DNA from: Nocardia vinacea NBRC 16497
Lineage (GTDB): Bacteria > Actinomycetota > Actinomycetes > Mycobacteriales > Mycobacteriaceae
Direction: 5' to 3'
Length of the DNA: 33,776 nucleotides
NCBI RefSeq assembly: GCF_000308835.1
Contig: NZ_BAGN01000188.1
Coordinates: 1-33,776, forward strand
Under the pieces are notes generated by a model that saw only the letters and a program-made list of their open reading frames with translations, was not told where the DNA came from and ran no database searches. Below, one piece after another: positions 1-6,751 of this stretch. The position numbers and the translations under genes are program-made. Every line of letters begins with the position of its first letter. Position 1 is the stretch's first letter.

Positions 1-382
1 ACCGCGGCTGGAGGTCTTCGACGGCACCGGGAATGCGCTTGTGGTGCACCAACTTTCCGCACCGCTGAGCGATAAGACGACAACCACGCGGATCAGCTCG
101 CTGTTCCTGGTATTCACCGGCAACAGTCTGATCGCCTTGAACGCAGGCACTTTCGATCCGATCTGGGCCACCCCCGGCGCACTCGGCAGTCCCGTCTTCA
201 TGGCGGGCCGACTACTCGTGCCGGTCGACGGCGCCATCGCGGTCCTCGATCCCGCTTCGGGCACCGAGGTGTCGCGCATTCCGGTTGCCCGCCCCGGCTA
301 CGACGGCTCCCCCATCTCGCTCGCCGTCCTCGGCACAACCGTGCTGGAAAAGCGCGGCCCGGAGATCTTCGCGCTCGGCTAG
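1..382 (+). CDS. C-terminal part of a beta-propeller-like protein (5' end outside window)
   Basis: The frame is open from base 2 to a TAG at 380-382, so this is the 3' end of a longer gene; the GTG at 41 is only an internal codon. About 126 residues are visible. They show repeated short hydrophobic strands separated by turns (for example NSLIALNAGTFDPIWATPG and DGAIAVLDPASGTEVSRIP), which is the look of PQQ-type or WD-like beta-propeller blades. Position next to a phosphoglycerate-mutase-like gene suggests the Rv3212-type conserved protein of mycobacteria. That protein is usually described as membrane anchored, but no membrane segment lies in the visible part. Function is unknown; the fold assignment is an inference. 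Confidence 0.6.
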   Translation, partial: PRLEVFDGTGNALVVHQLSAPLSDKTTTTRISSLFLVFTGNSLIALNAGTFDPIWATPGALGSPVFMAGRLLVPVDGAIAVLDPASGTEVSRIPVARPGYDGSPISLAVLGTTVLEKRGPEIFALG

Positions 383-431
383 CGCCTGCCCGTTCCCGGC
401 GGTGTCGGACCCGTACTCCATGATGGAAGTC

Positions 432-1043
432 ATGTCCGCACGCGACGACGCCCGACTGGTCCTGCTCCGGCACGGCGAAACCACTTGGTCGAGCCAGCGG
501 CGCCATACCGGCCGCACCGATCTGCCGCTCACCGAGCGCGGTGAGGAACAGGCCCGCGCCGCGGGCGGACTGCTCGGTGAGCTGAAGCTGCGCGACCCGC
601 TGGTGCTCACCAGTCCGCGTCAACGCGCTGTGCGCACGGCGGCGCTCGCGGGGCTCACCGATACTGTCGTCGATGACGATCTGGCCGAATGGGACTACGG
701 CGACTACGAGGGGCTGACCTCCGTCGAGATCCGTGAGCACGATCCCGGCTGGACCATCTGGACCGGAGTCGTGCCGGGTGGCGAGACGGCCGCACAGGTC
801 GGCGCGCGCGCCGATCGGGTACTGGCATCGGTCGAAGCCGCACTGCCGGACCGGGATATCGTGCTGGTCGGCCACGGTCATTTCTCCCGGGCGCTGATCG
901 CCCGCTGGGCCGAACTCGATATCCGGGAGGGGCGGCGCTTCGCCATGTCGACCGCCGCGATCACCGTGCTCGGTTACGAACACGACGACCGAACCATCCT
1001 GGCGCACAACCTAGTTCCCGCAAACCATGGAGCCGCACTATGA
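432..1043 (+). CDS. histidine phosphatase family protein (Gpm2/Rv3214-like acid phosphatase)
   Basis: A 203-residue member of the phosphoglycerate-mutase/histidine-phosphatase superfamily. The catalytic LLRHGET motif lies at residues 11-17 (phospho-acceptor His14). A second conserved arginine region is TSPRQRAVRTA, the acidic helper is in AEWDYGDYEG, and the second catalytic histidine is in VGHGHFSRAL. The M. tuberculosis homologue Rv3214, annotated as a mutase, behaves as a broad-specificity acid phosphatase, so I do not call it a glycolytic mutase. In-frame ATGs at 420 and 423 are alternative starts; 432 fits the homologue best, although the GGAAG at 425-429 is very close to it. The last four bases overlap the next start (ATGA), so the acetyltransferase is probably translationally coupled. 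The isochorismate synthase that follows this gene in M. tuberculosis is absent here. Confidence 0.85.
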   Translation: MSARDDARLVLLRHGETTWSSQRRHTGRTDLPLTERGEEQARAAGGLLGELKLRDPLVLTSPRQRAVRTAALAGLTDTVVDDDLAEWDYGDYEGLTSVEIREHDPGWTIWTGVVPGGETAAQVGARADRVLASVEAALPDRDIVLVGHGHFSRALIARWAELDIREGRRFAMSTAAITVLGYEHDDRTILAHNLVPANHGAAL

Positions 1044-1531
1044 CTCGCACCGGCCAGATCCGCCGCGCCACCCCCGCCGATGTACCCGCCATGGTGGGCC
1101 TGGTCGAGGATCTCGCCGAGTACGAGAAGTCCCGCGCGGAGTGCACACTCACCGCCGAGCAATTGGACGCCGCATTGTTCGGGCCGTCGCCCGCGGTTTT
1201 CGCCCATGTCGTCGAGGACGAGACCGGTGTGGTCGGCTGTGCGATCTGGTTCCTGAACTACTCCACCTGGACCGGCGTACACGGCATCTACCTGGAGGAC
1301 CTGTACGTCAAACCGGAGACCCGCGGCAAGGGCTACGGCAAGGCGCTGCTGGCCGCCCTCGCCGAGGAGGCCGCCGCCAACGGCTACAGCCGGGTCGACT
1401 GGGCCGTGCTGACCTGGAATACACCCGCCATCGAGTTCTACAAATCCATCGACGCCAAACCACAGGACCAGTGGGTCGGCTACCGCCTCACCGGCGCGGC
1501 CATCGATAAGCTCGCCGCCGAAGCCTTGTGA
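1040..1531 (+). CDS. GNAT family N-acetyltransferase (diamine/thialysine acetyltransferase-like)
   Basis: A 163-residue single-domain GNAT protein that would transfer acetyl from acetyl-CoA to an amino group. The N-terminal strand and helix (IRRATPADVPAMVGLVEDL) is typical of the SSAT-like subgroup. YLEDLYVKPETRGKGYG (residues 84-100) holds the acetyl-CoA pyrophosphate loop RGKGYG at 95-100. NTPAIEFYKS is the usual C-terminal CoA-side motif. Length and motifs match spermidine/thialysine acetyltransferases, but the substrate cannot be told from sequence. The ATG overlaps the stop of the phosphatase gene (ATGA). The gene ends directly in an intergenic repeat that is also found near 19.6 kb. Confidence 0.85.
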   Translation: MTRTGQIRRATPADVPAMVGLVEDLAEYEKSRAECTLTAEQLDAALFGPSPAVFAHVVEDETGVVGCAIWFLNYSTWTGVHGIYLEDLYVKPETRGKGYGKALLAALAEEAAANGYSRVDWAVLTWNTPAIEFYKSIDAKPQDQWVGYRLTGAAIDKLAAEAL

Positions 1532-1606
1532 GCGAGCGAACCATCAGAACAGCCGAGCACTCGCTCGTGCCGGAGCCGAACGCCGGCGAGGTGGAGGCTT
1601 GAGCGC
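1528..1606 (+). repeat. intergenic repeat, copy A
   Basis: The stretch between the GNAT stop codon and the endonuclease V start resembles the stretch after the stop at 19584-19586. Both begin GTGAGCGAGCG across the stop codon, carry a GAACCA block, and end in a (G/A)CGCC(G/A)GCGAGGTGGAG block just before a GTG/TGA-type junction. Copy A also holds CGAGCACTCGCTCG, which can form a short hairpin. It looks like a dispersed Nocardia-type intergenic element; copy number in the genome is unknown to me. Confidence 0.6.
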
Positions 1607-2287
1607 GTGAGGGTTACCGCACCCACGGATTGGCCGACCACCGCGGACGAGGCCATGGCGATTCAGGATGCGTTGCGGGCATTGGTGATTACGACCGACC
1701 CGCATCCACCGCAATTCCGCACCATCGCCGGTCTCGACTCCGCCTACGACGACGAAACCGGGATCGCCGCCGCAGCCGCCGTCGTATTGGACAGTGCCAC
1801 ACTGGATCCCATCGATACCGCAGTAGCGCACGGTACGGTCACCTTTCCTTACGTGCCGGGCTTGCTGTCCTTCCGCGAACTGCCCGTTACCCTCGCCGCA
1901 CTCGAAAAGCTCGGTACCACACCGGATCTGCTGATCTGCGATGGCCAGGGACTCGCACATCCACGCCGCTTCGGCTTGGCCTGCCATGTCGGAATCCTCA
2001 CGGGCACACCGACGATCGGCGTAGCCAAAACACCGTGGGGCGACTACGCGGAGCCCGGTCCGGAGCGCGGCGCAATCAGCGATATCGCGATGGACGGCGA
2101 AGTCGTCGGGCGCGCGCTACGCACGCGGGGTGGCGTCAAACCGGTCTTCGTCTCGGTCGGTCATCTCATCGACCTGGACACGGCATGCACCCAGGTACTC
2201 GCGCTGACCCCGCGCTACCGTCAGCCGGAAACCACCCGCCAGGCCGATCACCTGTGTCGTCGGGCACTGCGCGCCGCCACCGCCTGA
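1607..2287 (+). CDS. nfi: endonuclease V (deoxyinosine 3'-endonuclease)
   Basis: A 226-residue endonuclease V, which nicks DNA (or RNA, in some homologues) one base 3' of a deaminated adenine (inosine). All catalytic positions are recognisable: Asp44 in GLDSAYDD, Glu91 after FPYVPGLLSFR, Asp112 in CDGQGLAHPRRFG and Lys141 in GVAKTPWG. The PYVPGLL wedge that holds the base open and the C-terminal PVFVSVGHLIDL motif are intact. Length is normal for the bacterial family. The start is GTG at 1607, directly after the intergenic repeat; no strong Shine-Dalgarno is visible. The gene stands apart from its neighbours in function and ends 6 bp before the convergent membrane-protein gene. Confidence 0.92.
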   Translation: MRVTAPTDWPTTADEAMAIQDALRALVITTDPHPPQFRTIAGLDSAYDDETGIAAAAAVVLDSATLDPIDTAVAHGTVTFPYVPGLLSFRELPVTLAALEKLGTTPDLLICDGQGLAHPRRFGLACHVGILTGTPTIGVAKTPWGDYAEPGPERGAISDIAMDGEVVGRALRTRGGVKPVFVSVGHLIDLDTACTQVLALTPRYRQPETTRQADHLCRRALRAATA

Positions 2288-2293
2288 ACCCGG

Positions 2294-2725
2294 CTACTTC
2301 GATTCCGGTTCGATCCCGTACACCTCGGCCATCCAGCGATTCGACGCGGGCGCGAACAAGAGCACCAGCGCGCCCGCCACGACCAGGCCGAGCAGCGCGC
2401 CGAGCACCGGCTGATGCGAATCGGTCAGCAGCGACCAGGTCACCGGAAGCAGCAGCACCTGTGCGATCACGGCGATGGCCCGCCCCCATCGGTGCCCGAG
2501 AAAAAGTCCGATCCCGGCCGCGAGCACCGCGCCGCCGAGGATCCCGAACCACGCGGCAGTGCCGTATCCGCTCGCGGCGCTCTGATCGTGCCCGAGCAGG
2601 CCACGCACGATCAGCACGATCGCCACGACCACGGCCACCGCACCCTCCAGCGCCACCAATCCGCCCGCACCGCGCACCGTCGCGGGCACACCCGCCGAAA
2701 CCTCGTCTTTGCCGCTGTCCGCCAC
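2294..2725 (-). CDS. small integral membrane protein (Rv3217c-like)
   Basis: A 143-residue protein with about four hydrophobic segments: LVALEGAVAVVVAIVLIV, AAWFGILGGAVLAAGIGLFL, AIAVIAQVLLLPVTWSLL and VLGALLGLVVAGALVLLF. A short charged N-terminus (MADSGKDE) precedes them and the tail ends RWMAEVYGIEPESK. The GTG at 2725 was chosen because it gives the same length and start as the mycobacterial homologue; the frame stays open further upstream without hydrophobic or conserved character. It is divergent from the lipid-kinase gene that starts at 2793, leaving a 67 bp shared promoter region. No function is known; it is a conserved mycolata membrane protein. Confidence 0.75.
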   Translation of the reverse strand: MADSGKDEVSAGVPATVRGAGGLVALEGAVAVVVAIVLIVRGLLGHDQSAASGYGTAAWFGILGGAVLAAGIGLFLGHRWGRAIAVIAQVLLLPVTWSLLTDSHQPVLGALLGLVVAGALVLLFAPASNRWMAEVYGIEPESK

Positions 2726-2792
2726 GTGGCCAAGCCTAGAACGCACTCGGCGGCTTTTCGGACCGGGCCGTGCGCCGATTAGGCTGCCGAAG

Positions 2793-3737
2793 GTGCGGAC
2801 GTTGCTGATCGTGAATCCGAATGCCACCTCGACTACGCCGGCGACGCGGGACCTGCTGGCGCACGCGTTGGAGAGCCGGACTCAGCTGACCGTCGCGCAT
2901 ACCCAGCACCGCGGCCACGCGGCGGAATTGGCGCAGTGGGCAGCTACCAACGAGATGGACCTGATCGTGGTGCACGGCGGCGATGGGACGGTCAACGAGA
3001 CCATCAACGGCTATCTACCGCTGCCCCAGGTCGACGATGGACAGGCCTGGCTGCCGCGCCTCGGCGTGATTCCGGGCGGCTCGGCGAATGTGTTCGCGCG
3101 CGCCCTCGGCATCTCCCCGGATCCGGTGACCGCAACCAACCAGCTCATCGATCTGCTCACCCTCGACCACGACCGCAAAATCGGGCTCGGCCTCGCCGAT
3201 GACCGCTGGTTCGGCTTCAGCGCCGGTGTCGGCCTCGACGCCGATGTCTGCGAAGCGATCGACAACAGCCGCGCCAACGGCCATGCCGCGACCCCCGGTC
3301 GCTACGTTCGCACCACTGTCCGACAGTTTTTCAAGTCGAAGCGCAAGGAGCCGAGCGTCCGGATCGAGATCCCGGGATTCGACCCCATCAGTGAGGTCCA
3401 TTACGCCTTCGTAACGAACGCCAGCCCGTGGACCTACCTGAACGCCACCCCGGTGCACACCAACCCGGGCACGGCCTTCGAAACCGGTCTCGGCGTGTTT
3501 GCCGTGCGGTCGATGTCGGTGGTCTCCACCCTGCTGCTTGCCAGACAGCTTCTCGCGACCAATGGAAATCCCAAGTCCCGCAACCTATTTCGCGAGGACG
3601 ATGTGCCGTCCGTGCACATCGAGGCCAGCGAGCCGATCGGCCTGCAAATCGATGGCGACTTTATCGGAAAACGCAACATGGTGGATTTCACAGCCGTGCC
3701 GGACGTGCTCGAGGTCGTCGCTCCCCGCCCGAAATGA
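2793..3737 (+). CDS. diacylglycerol kinase family lipid kinase (Rv3218-like)
   Basis: A 314-residue protein of the DAGK/YegS/sphingosine-kinase superfamily, expected to phosphorylate a lipid hydroxyl with ATP. The N-terminal catalytic domain begins at once (RTLLIVNPNATS). It carries the nucleotide loop GGDGTVNE at residues 62-69 and the second glycine motif GVIPGGSANVFARALG at 91-106. The C-terminal half is the beta-sandwich lipid domain, with GFSAGVGLDADV and ending LQIDGDFIGKRNMVDFTAVP. The start is GTG at 2793; the open frame upstream reads through the divergent promoter and is not conserved. The actual lipid (diacylglycerol, sphingoid base or other) is not evident. It lies upstream of whiB1, as in mycobacteria, but a 250 bp leader separates them. 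Confidence 0.87.
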   Translation: MRTLLIVNPNATSTTPATRDLLAHALESRTQLTVAHTQHRGHAAELAQWAATNEMDLIVVHGGDGTVNETINGYLPLPQVDDGQAWLPRLGVIPGGSANVFARALGISPDPVTATNQLIDLLTLDHDRKIGLGLADDRWFGFSAGVGLDADVCEAIDNSRANGHAATPGRYVRTTVRQFFKSKRKEPSVRIEIPGFDPISEVHYAFVTNASPWTYLNATPVHTNPGTAFETGLGVFAVRSMSVVSTLLLARQLLATNGNPKSRNLFREDDVPSVHIEASEPIGLQIDGDFIGKRNMVDFTAVPDVLEVVAPRPK

Positions 3738-3882
3738 GCACGAAACGCGCGAAAAAACTCGGTGTTGTGCTGCGAAAACCGGGTAGAGCGAGTACAAAGG
3801 ACCGGGCAGGTTCCCCCAGGGGTTCCTTGAGAGCGTGAGCTTCCCCACGGTGCACCAGATACCTATTGACATCTACGGTGTT

Positions 3883-3898
3883 CGTGAAAGCATTCACA
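3883..3898 (+). promoter_or_regulatory. CRP-like (cAMP receptor protein) site upstream of whiB1
   Basis: CGTGA-AAGCAT-TCACA matches nine of the ten defined bases of the CRP consensus TGTGA-N6-TCACA, centred about 98 bp before the whiB1 start. A TTGACA hexamer lies just upstream at 3866-3871. A degenerate half-match (CGTGC-N6-ATTCG, 3905-3920) sits 22 bp further downstream, reminiscent of the paired CRP sites that control whiB1 in M. tuberculosis. The strong site is read directly from sequence; its use by CRP is inference. Confidence 0.7.
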
Positions 3899-3987
3899 AG
3901 CAACCGTGCGGAAACATTCGAGTCGCACAAGTGAACGATCCACAAACCATAGGCGCCCTTTGCGGCGCCCAGCAAAGGAGCAGAGGA

Positions 3988-4242
3988 ATGGACTGGCGCC
4001 ACAAGGCCATCTGTCGCGATGAGGACCCCGAGCTGTTCTTCCCGGTGGGTAACAGTGGTCCGGCGCTCGCGCAGATTGCCGATGCCAAGCTGGTCTGCGC
4101 TCGCTGCCCCGTTACCGCTGACTGCCTGTCCTGGGCCCTGAAGTCCGGGCAGGACGCCGGCGTGTGGGGCGGTATGAGCGAGGACGAGCGTCGGGCGCTC
4201 AAACGTCGCAACGCCCGCACGCGCACCCGCACCGTCGTCTAG
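3988..4242 (+). CDS. whiB1: WhiB1 iron-sulfur transcriptional regulator
   Basis: An 84-residue Wbl protein with the four [4Fe-4S] ligands at Cys9, Cys37, Cys40 and Cys46 (the CxxCxxxxxC arrangement CARCPVTADC). The family's GVWGG turn follows, then a basic C-terminal DNA-binding tail (KRRNARTRTRT). Length and cysteine positions equal those of M. tuberculosis WhiB1, an essential NO-sensitive regulator that binds the primary sigma factor. The ATG at 3988 has an AAAGGAG Shine-Dalgarno at 3974-3980 with 7 bp spacing. The 5' leader carries a GGCGCC-ctttgc-GGCGCC hairpin (3952-3969) and the CRP-like site. The gene is followed by two stem-loops and is convergent with pdtaS. Confidence 0.95.
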   Translation: MDWRHKAICRDEDPELFFPVGNSGPALAQIADAKLVCARCPVTADCLSWALKSGQDAGVWGGMSEDERRALKRRNARTRTRTVV

Positions 4243-4253
4243 TAGGACGACCA

Positions 4254-4288
4254 GCGTTACCGGACCTCTCAGCCCGGCCCGGTAACGC
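4254..4288 (+). other. stem-loop after whiB1
   Basis: A perfect 10 bp inverted repeat, GCGTTACCGG (4254-4263) and CCGGTAACGC (4279-4288), with a 15-base loop, begins 12 bp after the whiB1 stop. It has no T-tract and is followed 5 bp later by a canonical terminator. It may stabilise the 3' end of the message. Confidence 0.6.
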
Positions 4289-4293
4289 AGTCA

Positions 4294-4322
4294 AGCCCGG
4301 CACTCAGGTGCCGGGCTATTTT
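4294..4322 (+). terminator. intrinsic terminator of whiB1
   Basis: A 10 bp stem, AGCCCGGCAC/GTGCCGGGCT, with loop TCAG is followed by ATTTT. The remaining stretch to the pdtaS stop (4323-4475) shows no further gene or clear element. Confidence 0.85.
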
Positions 4323-4475
4323 GTGCCTGTGTTTGATTGCGGCGCCTTCGGCGCCGCGTGTTCGCGGCCCCCTGGTGTCTCGCGGCCACGAACGGTCGCT
4401 CGTAAGACTCGCTCCGTCGTGGTCATCTATGCACGGGCTGAATCTTATTGTTTACCAGTCGAGTTCGTGATTGTC

Positions 4476-5990
4476 TCAGCGCCCCGAGCGACGACCCAGC
4501 GGGACCCGTAGCACCGCATCCGTACCGATGTCGGCGCCTGGGTGTAAACCGATGGAGCCGCCGAGTTCGGCGGTGACCAGGGTGCGCACGATCTGCAGGC
4601 CGAGGCGGTCGGAGGATTCCAGGCTGAAACCCGGCGGCAGGCCGCGGCCGTCATCGCTGATGATCACGTCCAGCCAGCGCGCCGAACGCTCGGAACGGAT
4701 TGTCACCGTGCCGTTTTCGCCGGAATCGAAGGCGTGCTCGATGGCGTTCTGCACCAGTTCGGTGAGCACCATCACCAGCGGGGTGGCGCGTTCGGCGGAG
4801 AACACGCCGAGCGAACCAGCCCGGCGCACTTTGATTCTCGCGGTGTGCACGGTCGCGACATCGGCCATGATCGGCAGCAGCCGGTCCACCACCTCGTCGA
4901 GATCGACCTCTTCGTCCACCGACATCGACAGCATCTCGTGCACCGAGGCGATCGAGGTGACCCGGCGCACCGATTCGGTCAGTGCGACCTGCGCCTCCTC
5001 GTTCTCGGTCCGGCGCGCCTGCAACCGCAGCAGCGCGGCGACGGTCTGCAGATTGTTCTTCACCCGGTGGTGGATCTCCCGGATGGTCGCGTCCTTGCTG
5101 AGCAGCGCGCGGTCGCGGCGCTTGACCTCGGTGACGTCACGGACCAGCACCGCGGCCCCGGCCAGTTCCCCGTGCGGGCGCAGCACCAGGGTGCGCAGCA
5201 GCACGGTGGCACCACGCGCCTCGACCTCCATGCGCCGCCCGGTGCGTCCCGCCAGGGCGGCCTGGATGTCGCCGACAACCTCCTGGGCGTCGAACGGATC
5301 GGTGATCAGTGACCGGGTGGTGACGGCCAGATCCTGACCGGCCAGATCCGACTGCAAACCCATCCGGTGATAGGCCGACAGCGCGTTGGGGCTGGCGTAG
5401 ACGACGATGCCCTCGGTATCCAGCCGGATGAAGCCGTCGCCCGCGCGCGGACTCGAATGCGTTGCGGCGCGGTCCTCGGTGGTCGGGAAGGTGCCGTCGG
5501 CGATCATCTGGCACAGATCGTCGGCGCAGGCGACATAGGCGATCTCCAGCGTGCTACGCACCCGCGAGCGCTGCAGATCGGTATCGCGGCTGAGCACCGC
5601 GATGACATCGTCGCCGCAGCGCACCGGAATGGCCTCGCGGATGGCGTGCACCGGATGCGGATGGTAGACGCCCTCGGCCTCGACATCGCTGTCCGCGCGC
5701 ACGACCTTGCCGGTCATCAGGGCGTCGAAAACCTGCGGATGATCGGTCTGCGAGGTGGTTCTGCCGACCCGATCCTCCGGATGGACGGTGGGCGCGGTCG
5801 TCGGGCGACACTGTGCGACGCAGACGATGTCGGCGCCGTCGGCGATCGGTCCCGCACCGACCCACAGCAGCAGATCCGCGAAGGACAGATCGGCGAGCAG
5901 CTGCCAATCGCCGACCACCCGCTGCAGATGGTCCACGGCGACGCCGGGTAGGTCGGTGTGTTCGGCCAGTAGCTCACTGAGTGTCGCCAT
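4476..5990 (-). CDS. pdtaS: PdtaS cytosolic sensor histidine kinase (HWE/HisKA_2 family)
   Basis: A 504-residue soluble histidine kinase with no membrane segment. Residues ~1-160 look like the GAF domain, and ~180-290 the PAS domain (DGFIRLDTEGIVVYASPNA). Next come the HisKA_2 box EIHHRVKNNLQTVAALL, with phospho-acceptor His307, and an ATPase domain with N-box ELVQNAIEHAF (Asn415), G1 DDGRGLPPGF and G2 DRLGLQIV. In mycobacteria PdtaS signals to the unlinked ANTAR RNA-binding regulator PdtaR and responds to ligands such as metals or NO; that role is assumed here by family. The ATG at 5990 lies 23 bp after the stop of the biotinyl-protein gene, so the two probably form an operon. Confidence 0.93.
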   Translation of the reverse strand: MATLSELLAEHTDLPGVAVDHLQRVVGDWQLLADLSFADLLLWVGAGPIADGADIVCVAQCRPTTAPTVHPEDRVGRTTSQTDHPQVFDALMTGKVVRADSDVEAEGVYHPHPVHAIREAIPVRCGDDVIAVLSRDTDLQRSRVRSTLEIAYVACADDLCQMIADGTFPTTEDRAATHSSPRAGDGFIRLDTEGIVVYASPNALSAYHRMGLQSDLAGQDLAVTTRSLITDPFDAQEVVGDIQAALAGRTGRRMEVEARGATVLLRTLVLRPHGELAGAAVLVRDVTEVKRRDRALLSKDATIREIHHRVKNNLQTVAALLRLQARRTENEEAQVALTESVRRVTSIASVHEMLSMSVDEEVDLDEVVDRLLPIMADVATVHTARIKVRRAGSLGVFSAERATPLVMVLTELVQNAIEHAFDSGENGTVTIRSERSARWLDVIISDDGRGLPPGFSLESSDRLGLQIVRTLVTAELGGSIGLHPGADIGTDAVLRVPLGRRSGR

Positions 5991-6013
5991 TTTCGATCTA
6001 CCCGCTTCAGAAG

Positions 6014-6229
6014 TTAAGAGATGACGGCGATCAGGTGCCCGGCCTTGATCGCATCGCCCTCTTTGACGCCGATCGAGGTCACCGTGCCACCGCTCTCGGC
6101 GAGCACCGGGATCTCCATTTTCATCGACTCGAGGATCACCAGCGTGTCGCCCTCGTGTACCTCGTCACCCTCGGCAACGACAACCTGCTGCACGACCGAT
6201 ACCAGCTCCGAGAGCACTTCCTCCGCCAT
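6014..6229 (-). CDS. biotin/lipoyl-attachment single-domain protein (TB7.3-like)
   Basis: A 71-residue stand-alone biotinyl domain, the same length as mycobacterial TB7.3 (Rv3221c). The modification site is Lys37 in LESMKMEIPV, the universal AMKM/SMKM biotin motif. The flanking hairpins VVAEGDEVHEGDTLVIL and GTVTSIGVKEGDAIKAGHLI complete the flattened beta-barrel. It could serve as a mobile biotin carrier for an acyl-CoA carboxylase; no carboxylase gene is in the window. The ATG at 6229 has a GGATGGGG stretch upstream. It is followed within 23 bp by pdtaS, a pairing conserved in mycobacteria, and is divergent from the bL37 gene. Confidence 0.9.
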   Translation of the reverse strand: MAEEVLSELVSVVQQVVVAEGDEVHEGDTLVILESMKMEIPVLAESGGTVTSIGVKEGDAIKAGHLIAVIS

Positions 6230-6319
6230 GACACCCCATCCACTCGTTCGCCCGTATCCGCTGAAGCTACAGCCAACCACACATGAAACAATGGCCTTCA
6301 ATCAGAAGGGAGACTACCT

Positions 6320-6394
6320 ATGGGTAAGCGTGGTCGTAAGAAGCGCAGCCGCAAGGGAAGCGCGGCCAACCACGGCAAGCGTCCTAACGCCTGA
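6320..6394 (+). CDS. 50S ribosomal protein bL37 (24 residues)
   Basis: A 24-codon gene beginning MGKRGRKKRSRKG and ending HGKRPNA, 10 of whose residues are Lys or Arg. It matches, from memory, bL37, the very small actinobacterial large-subunit protein found in the cryo-EM structure of the M. smegmatis ribosome. The ATG at 6320 has an AAGGGAG Shine-Dalgarno at 6306-6312 with 7 bp spacing. A terminator follows 14 bp after the stop. It is divergent from the biotinyl-protein gene and convergent with the anti-sigma gene. Its size makes it easy to miss in annotation. Confidence 0.88.
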   Translation: MGKRGRKKRSRKGSAANHGKRPNA

Positions 6395-6407
6395 GCCGTA
6401 ACAGACG

Positions 6408-6454
6408 AAAAACACCGAGGGCCAAGATCTTCCGTAAGGCACTCGGTGTTTTTT
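6408..6454. terminator. bidirectional terminator between bL37 and the anti-sigma gene
   Basis: AAAAACACCGAG (6408-6419) pairs with CTCGGTGTTTTT (6442-6453). The loop region can add a GCC/GGC pair set around an AAGATCTT palindrome. The A-rich left arm and T-rich right arm give a U-tract in either direction, so it can end both the bL37 transcript and the sigH-anti-sigma transcript, which stops at 6467. Confidence 0.85.
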
Positions 6455-6466
6455 CTGTGTCCGGAA

Positions 6467-6751
6467 CTACTCGGTGGTCTCGACCCGCGTGACCGTGACG
6501 GATCGGCGGATCTCCAGGCTCAGCCGATCGCGCAGCGAATCCGGTGCCCGGTCGCCACCGCACTTGCGGCTCAGCAGGCTCTTGACCTTCTCCTCGATGC
6601 CGTAGGCCTCGATGCACGGTGAGCAGTGATCCATGTGGTGCTGCAGCCGCGCCCGGGTGGCATCGTCACATTCACCGTCGAGCATGAGCCAGACGTCGGC
6701 GAGCACAGCCGTGCAGTCCAACTCCATATCGGGGTCACGCTCCGTACTCAC
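6467..6751 (-). CDS. rshA: zinc-containing anti-sigma factor (RsrA/RshA family) for SigH
   Basis: A 94-residue ZAS-domain protein. The redox zinc motif HxxxCxxC is His39-Cys43-Cys46 in HMDHCSPC, with further cysteines at 13, 28 and 64. In this family disulfide formation within the motif releases zinc and the bound sigma factor under thiol stress. The GTG start overlaps the SigH stop (GTGA, 6748-6751), which couples synthesis of partner and inhibitor at a matched ratio. The C-terminus is short (RRSVTVTRVETTE). The gene ends 13 bp before a shared bidirectional terminator. Partner assignment rests on adjacency and the conserved gene pair. Confidence 0.93.
   Translation of the reverse strand: MSTERDPDMELDCTAVLADVWLMLDGECDDATRARLQHHMDHCSPCIEAYGIEEKVKSLLSRKCGGDRAPDSLRDRLSLEIRRSVTVTRVETTE

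Noticed and set aside
3905..3920. Second CRP site in the whiB1 leader
   Set aside because: Only one half (CGTG) is good and the other half deviates strongly, so I did not list it as a separate feature despite the suggestive 22 bp spacing.
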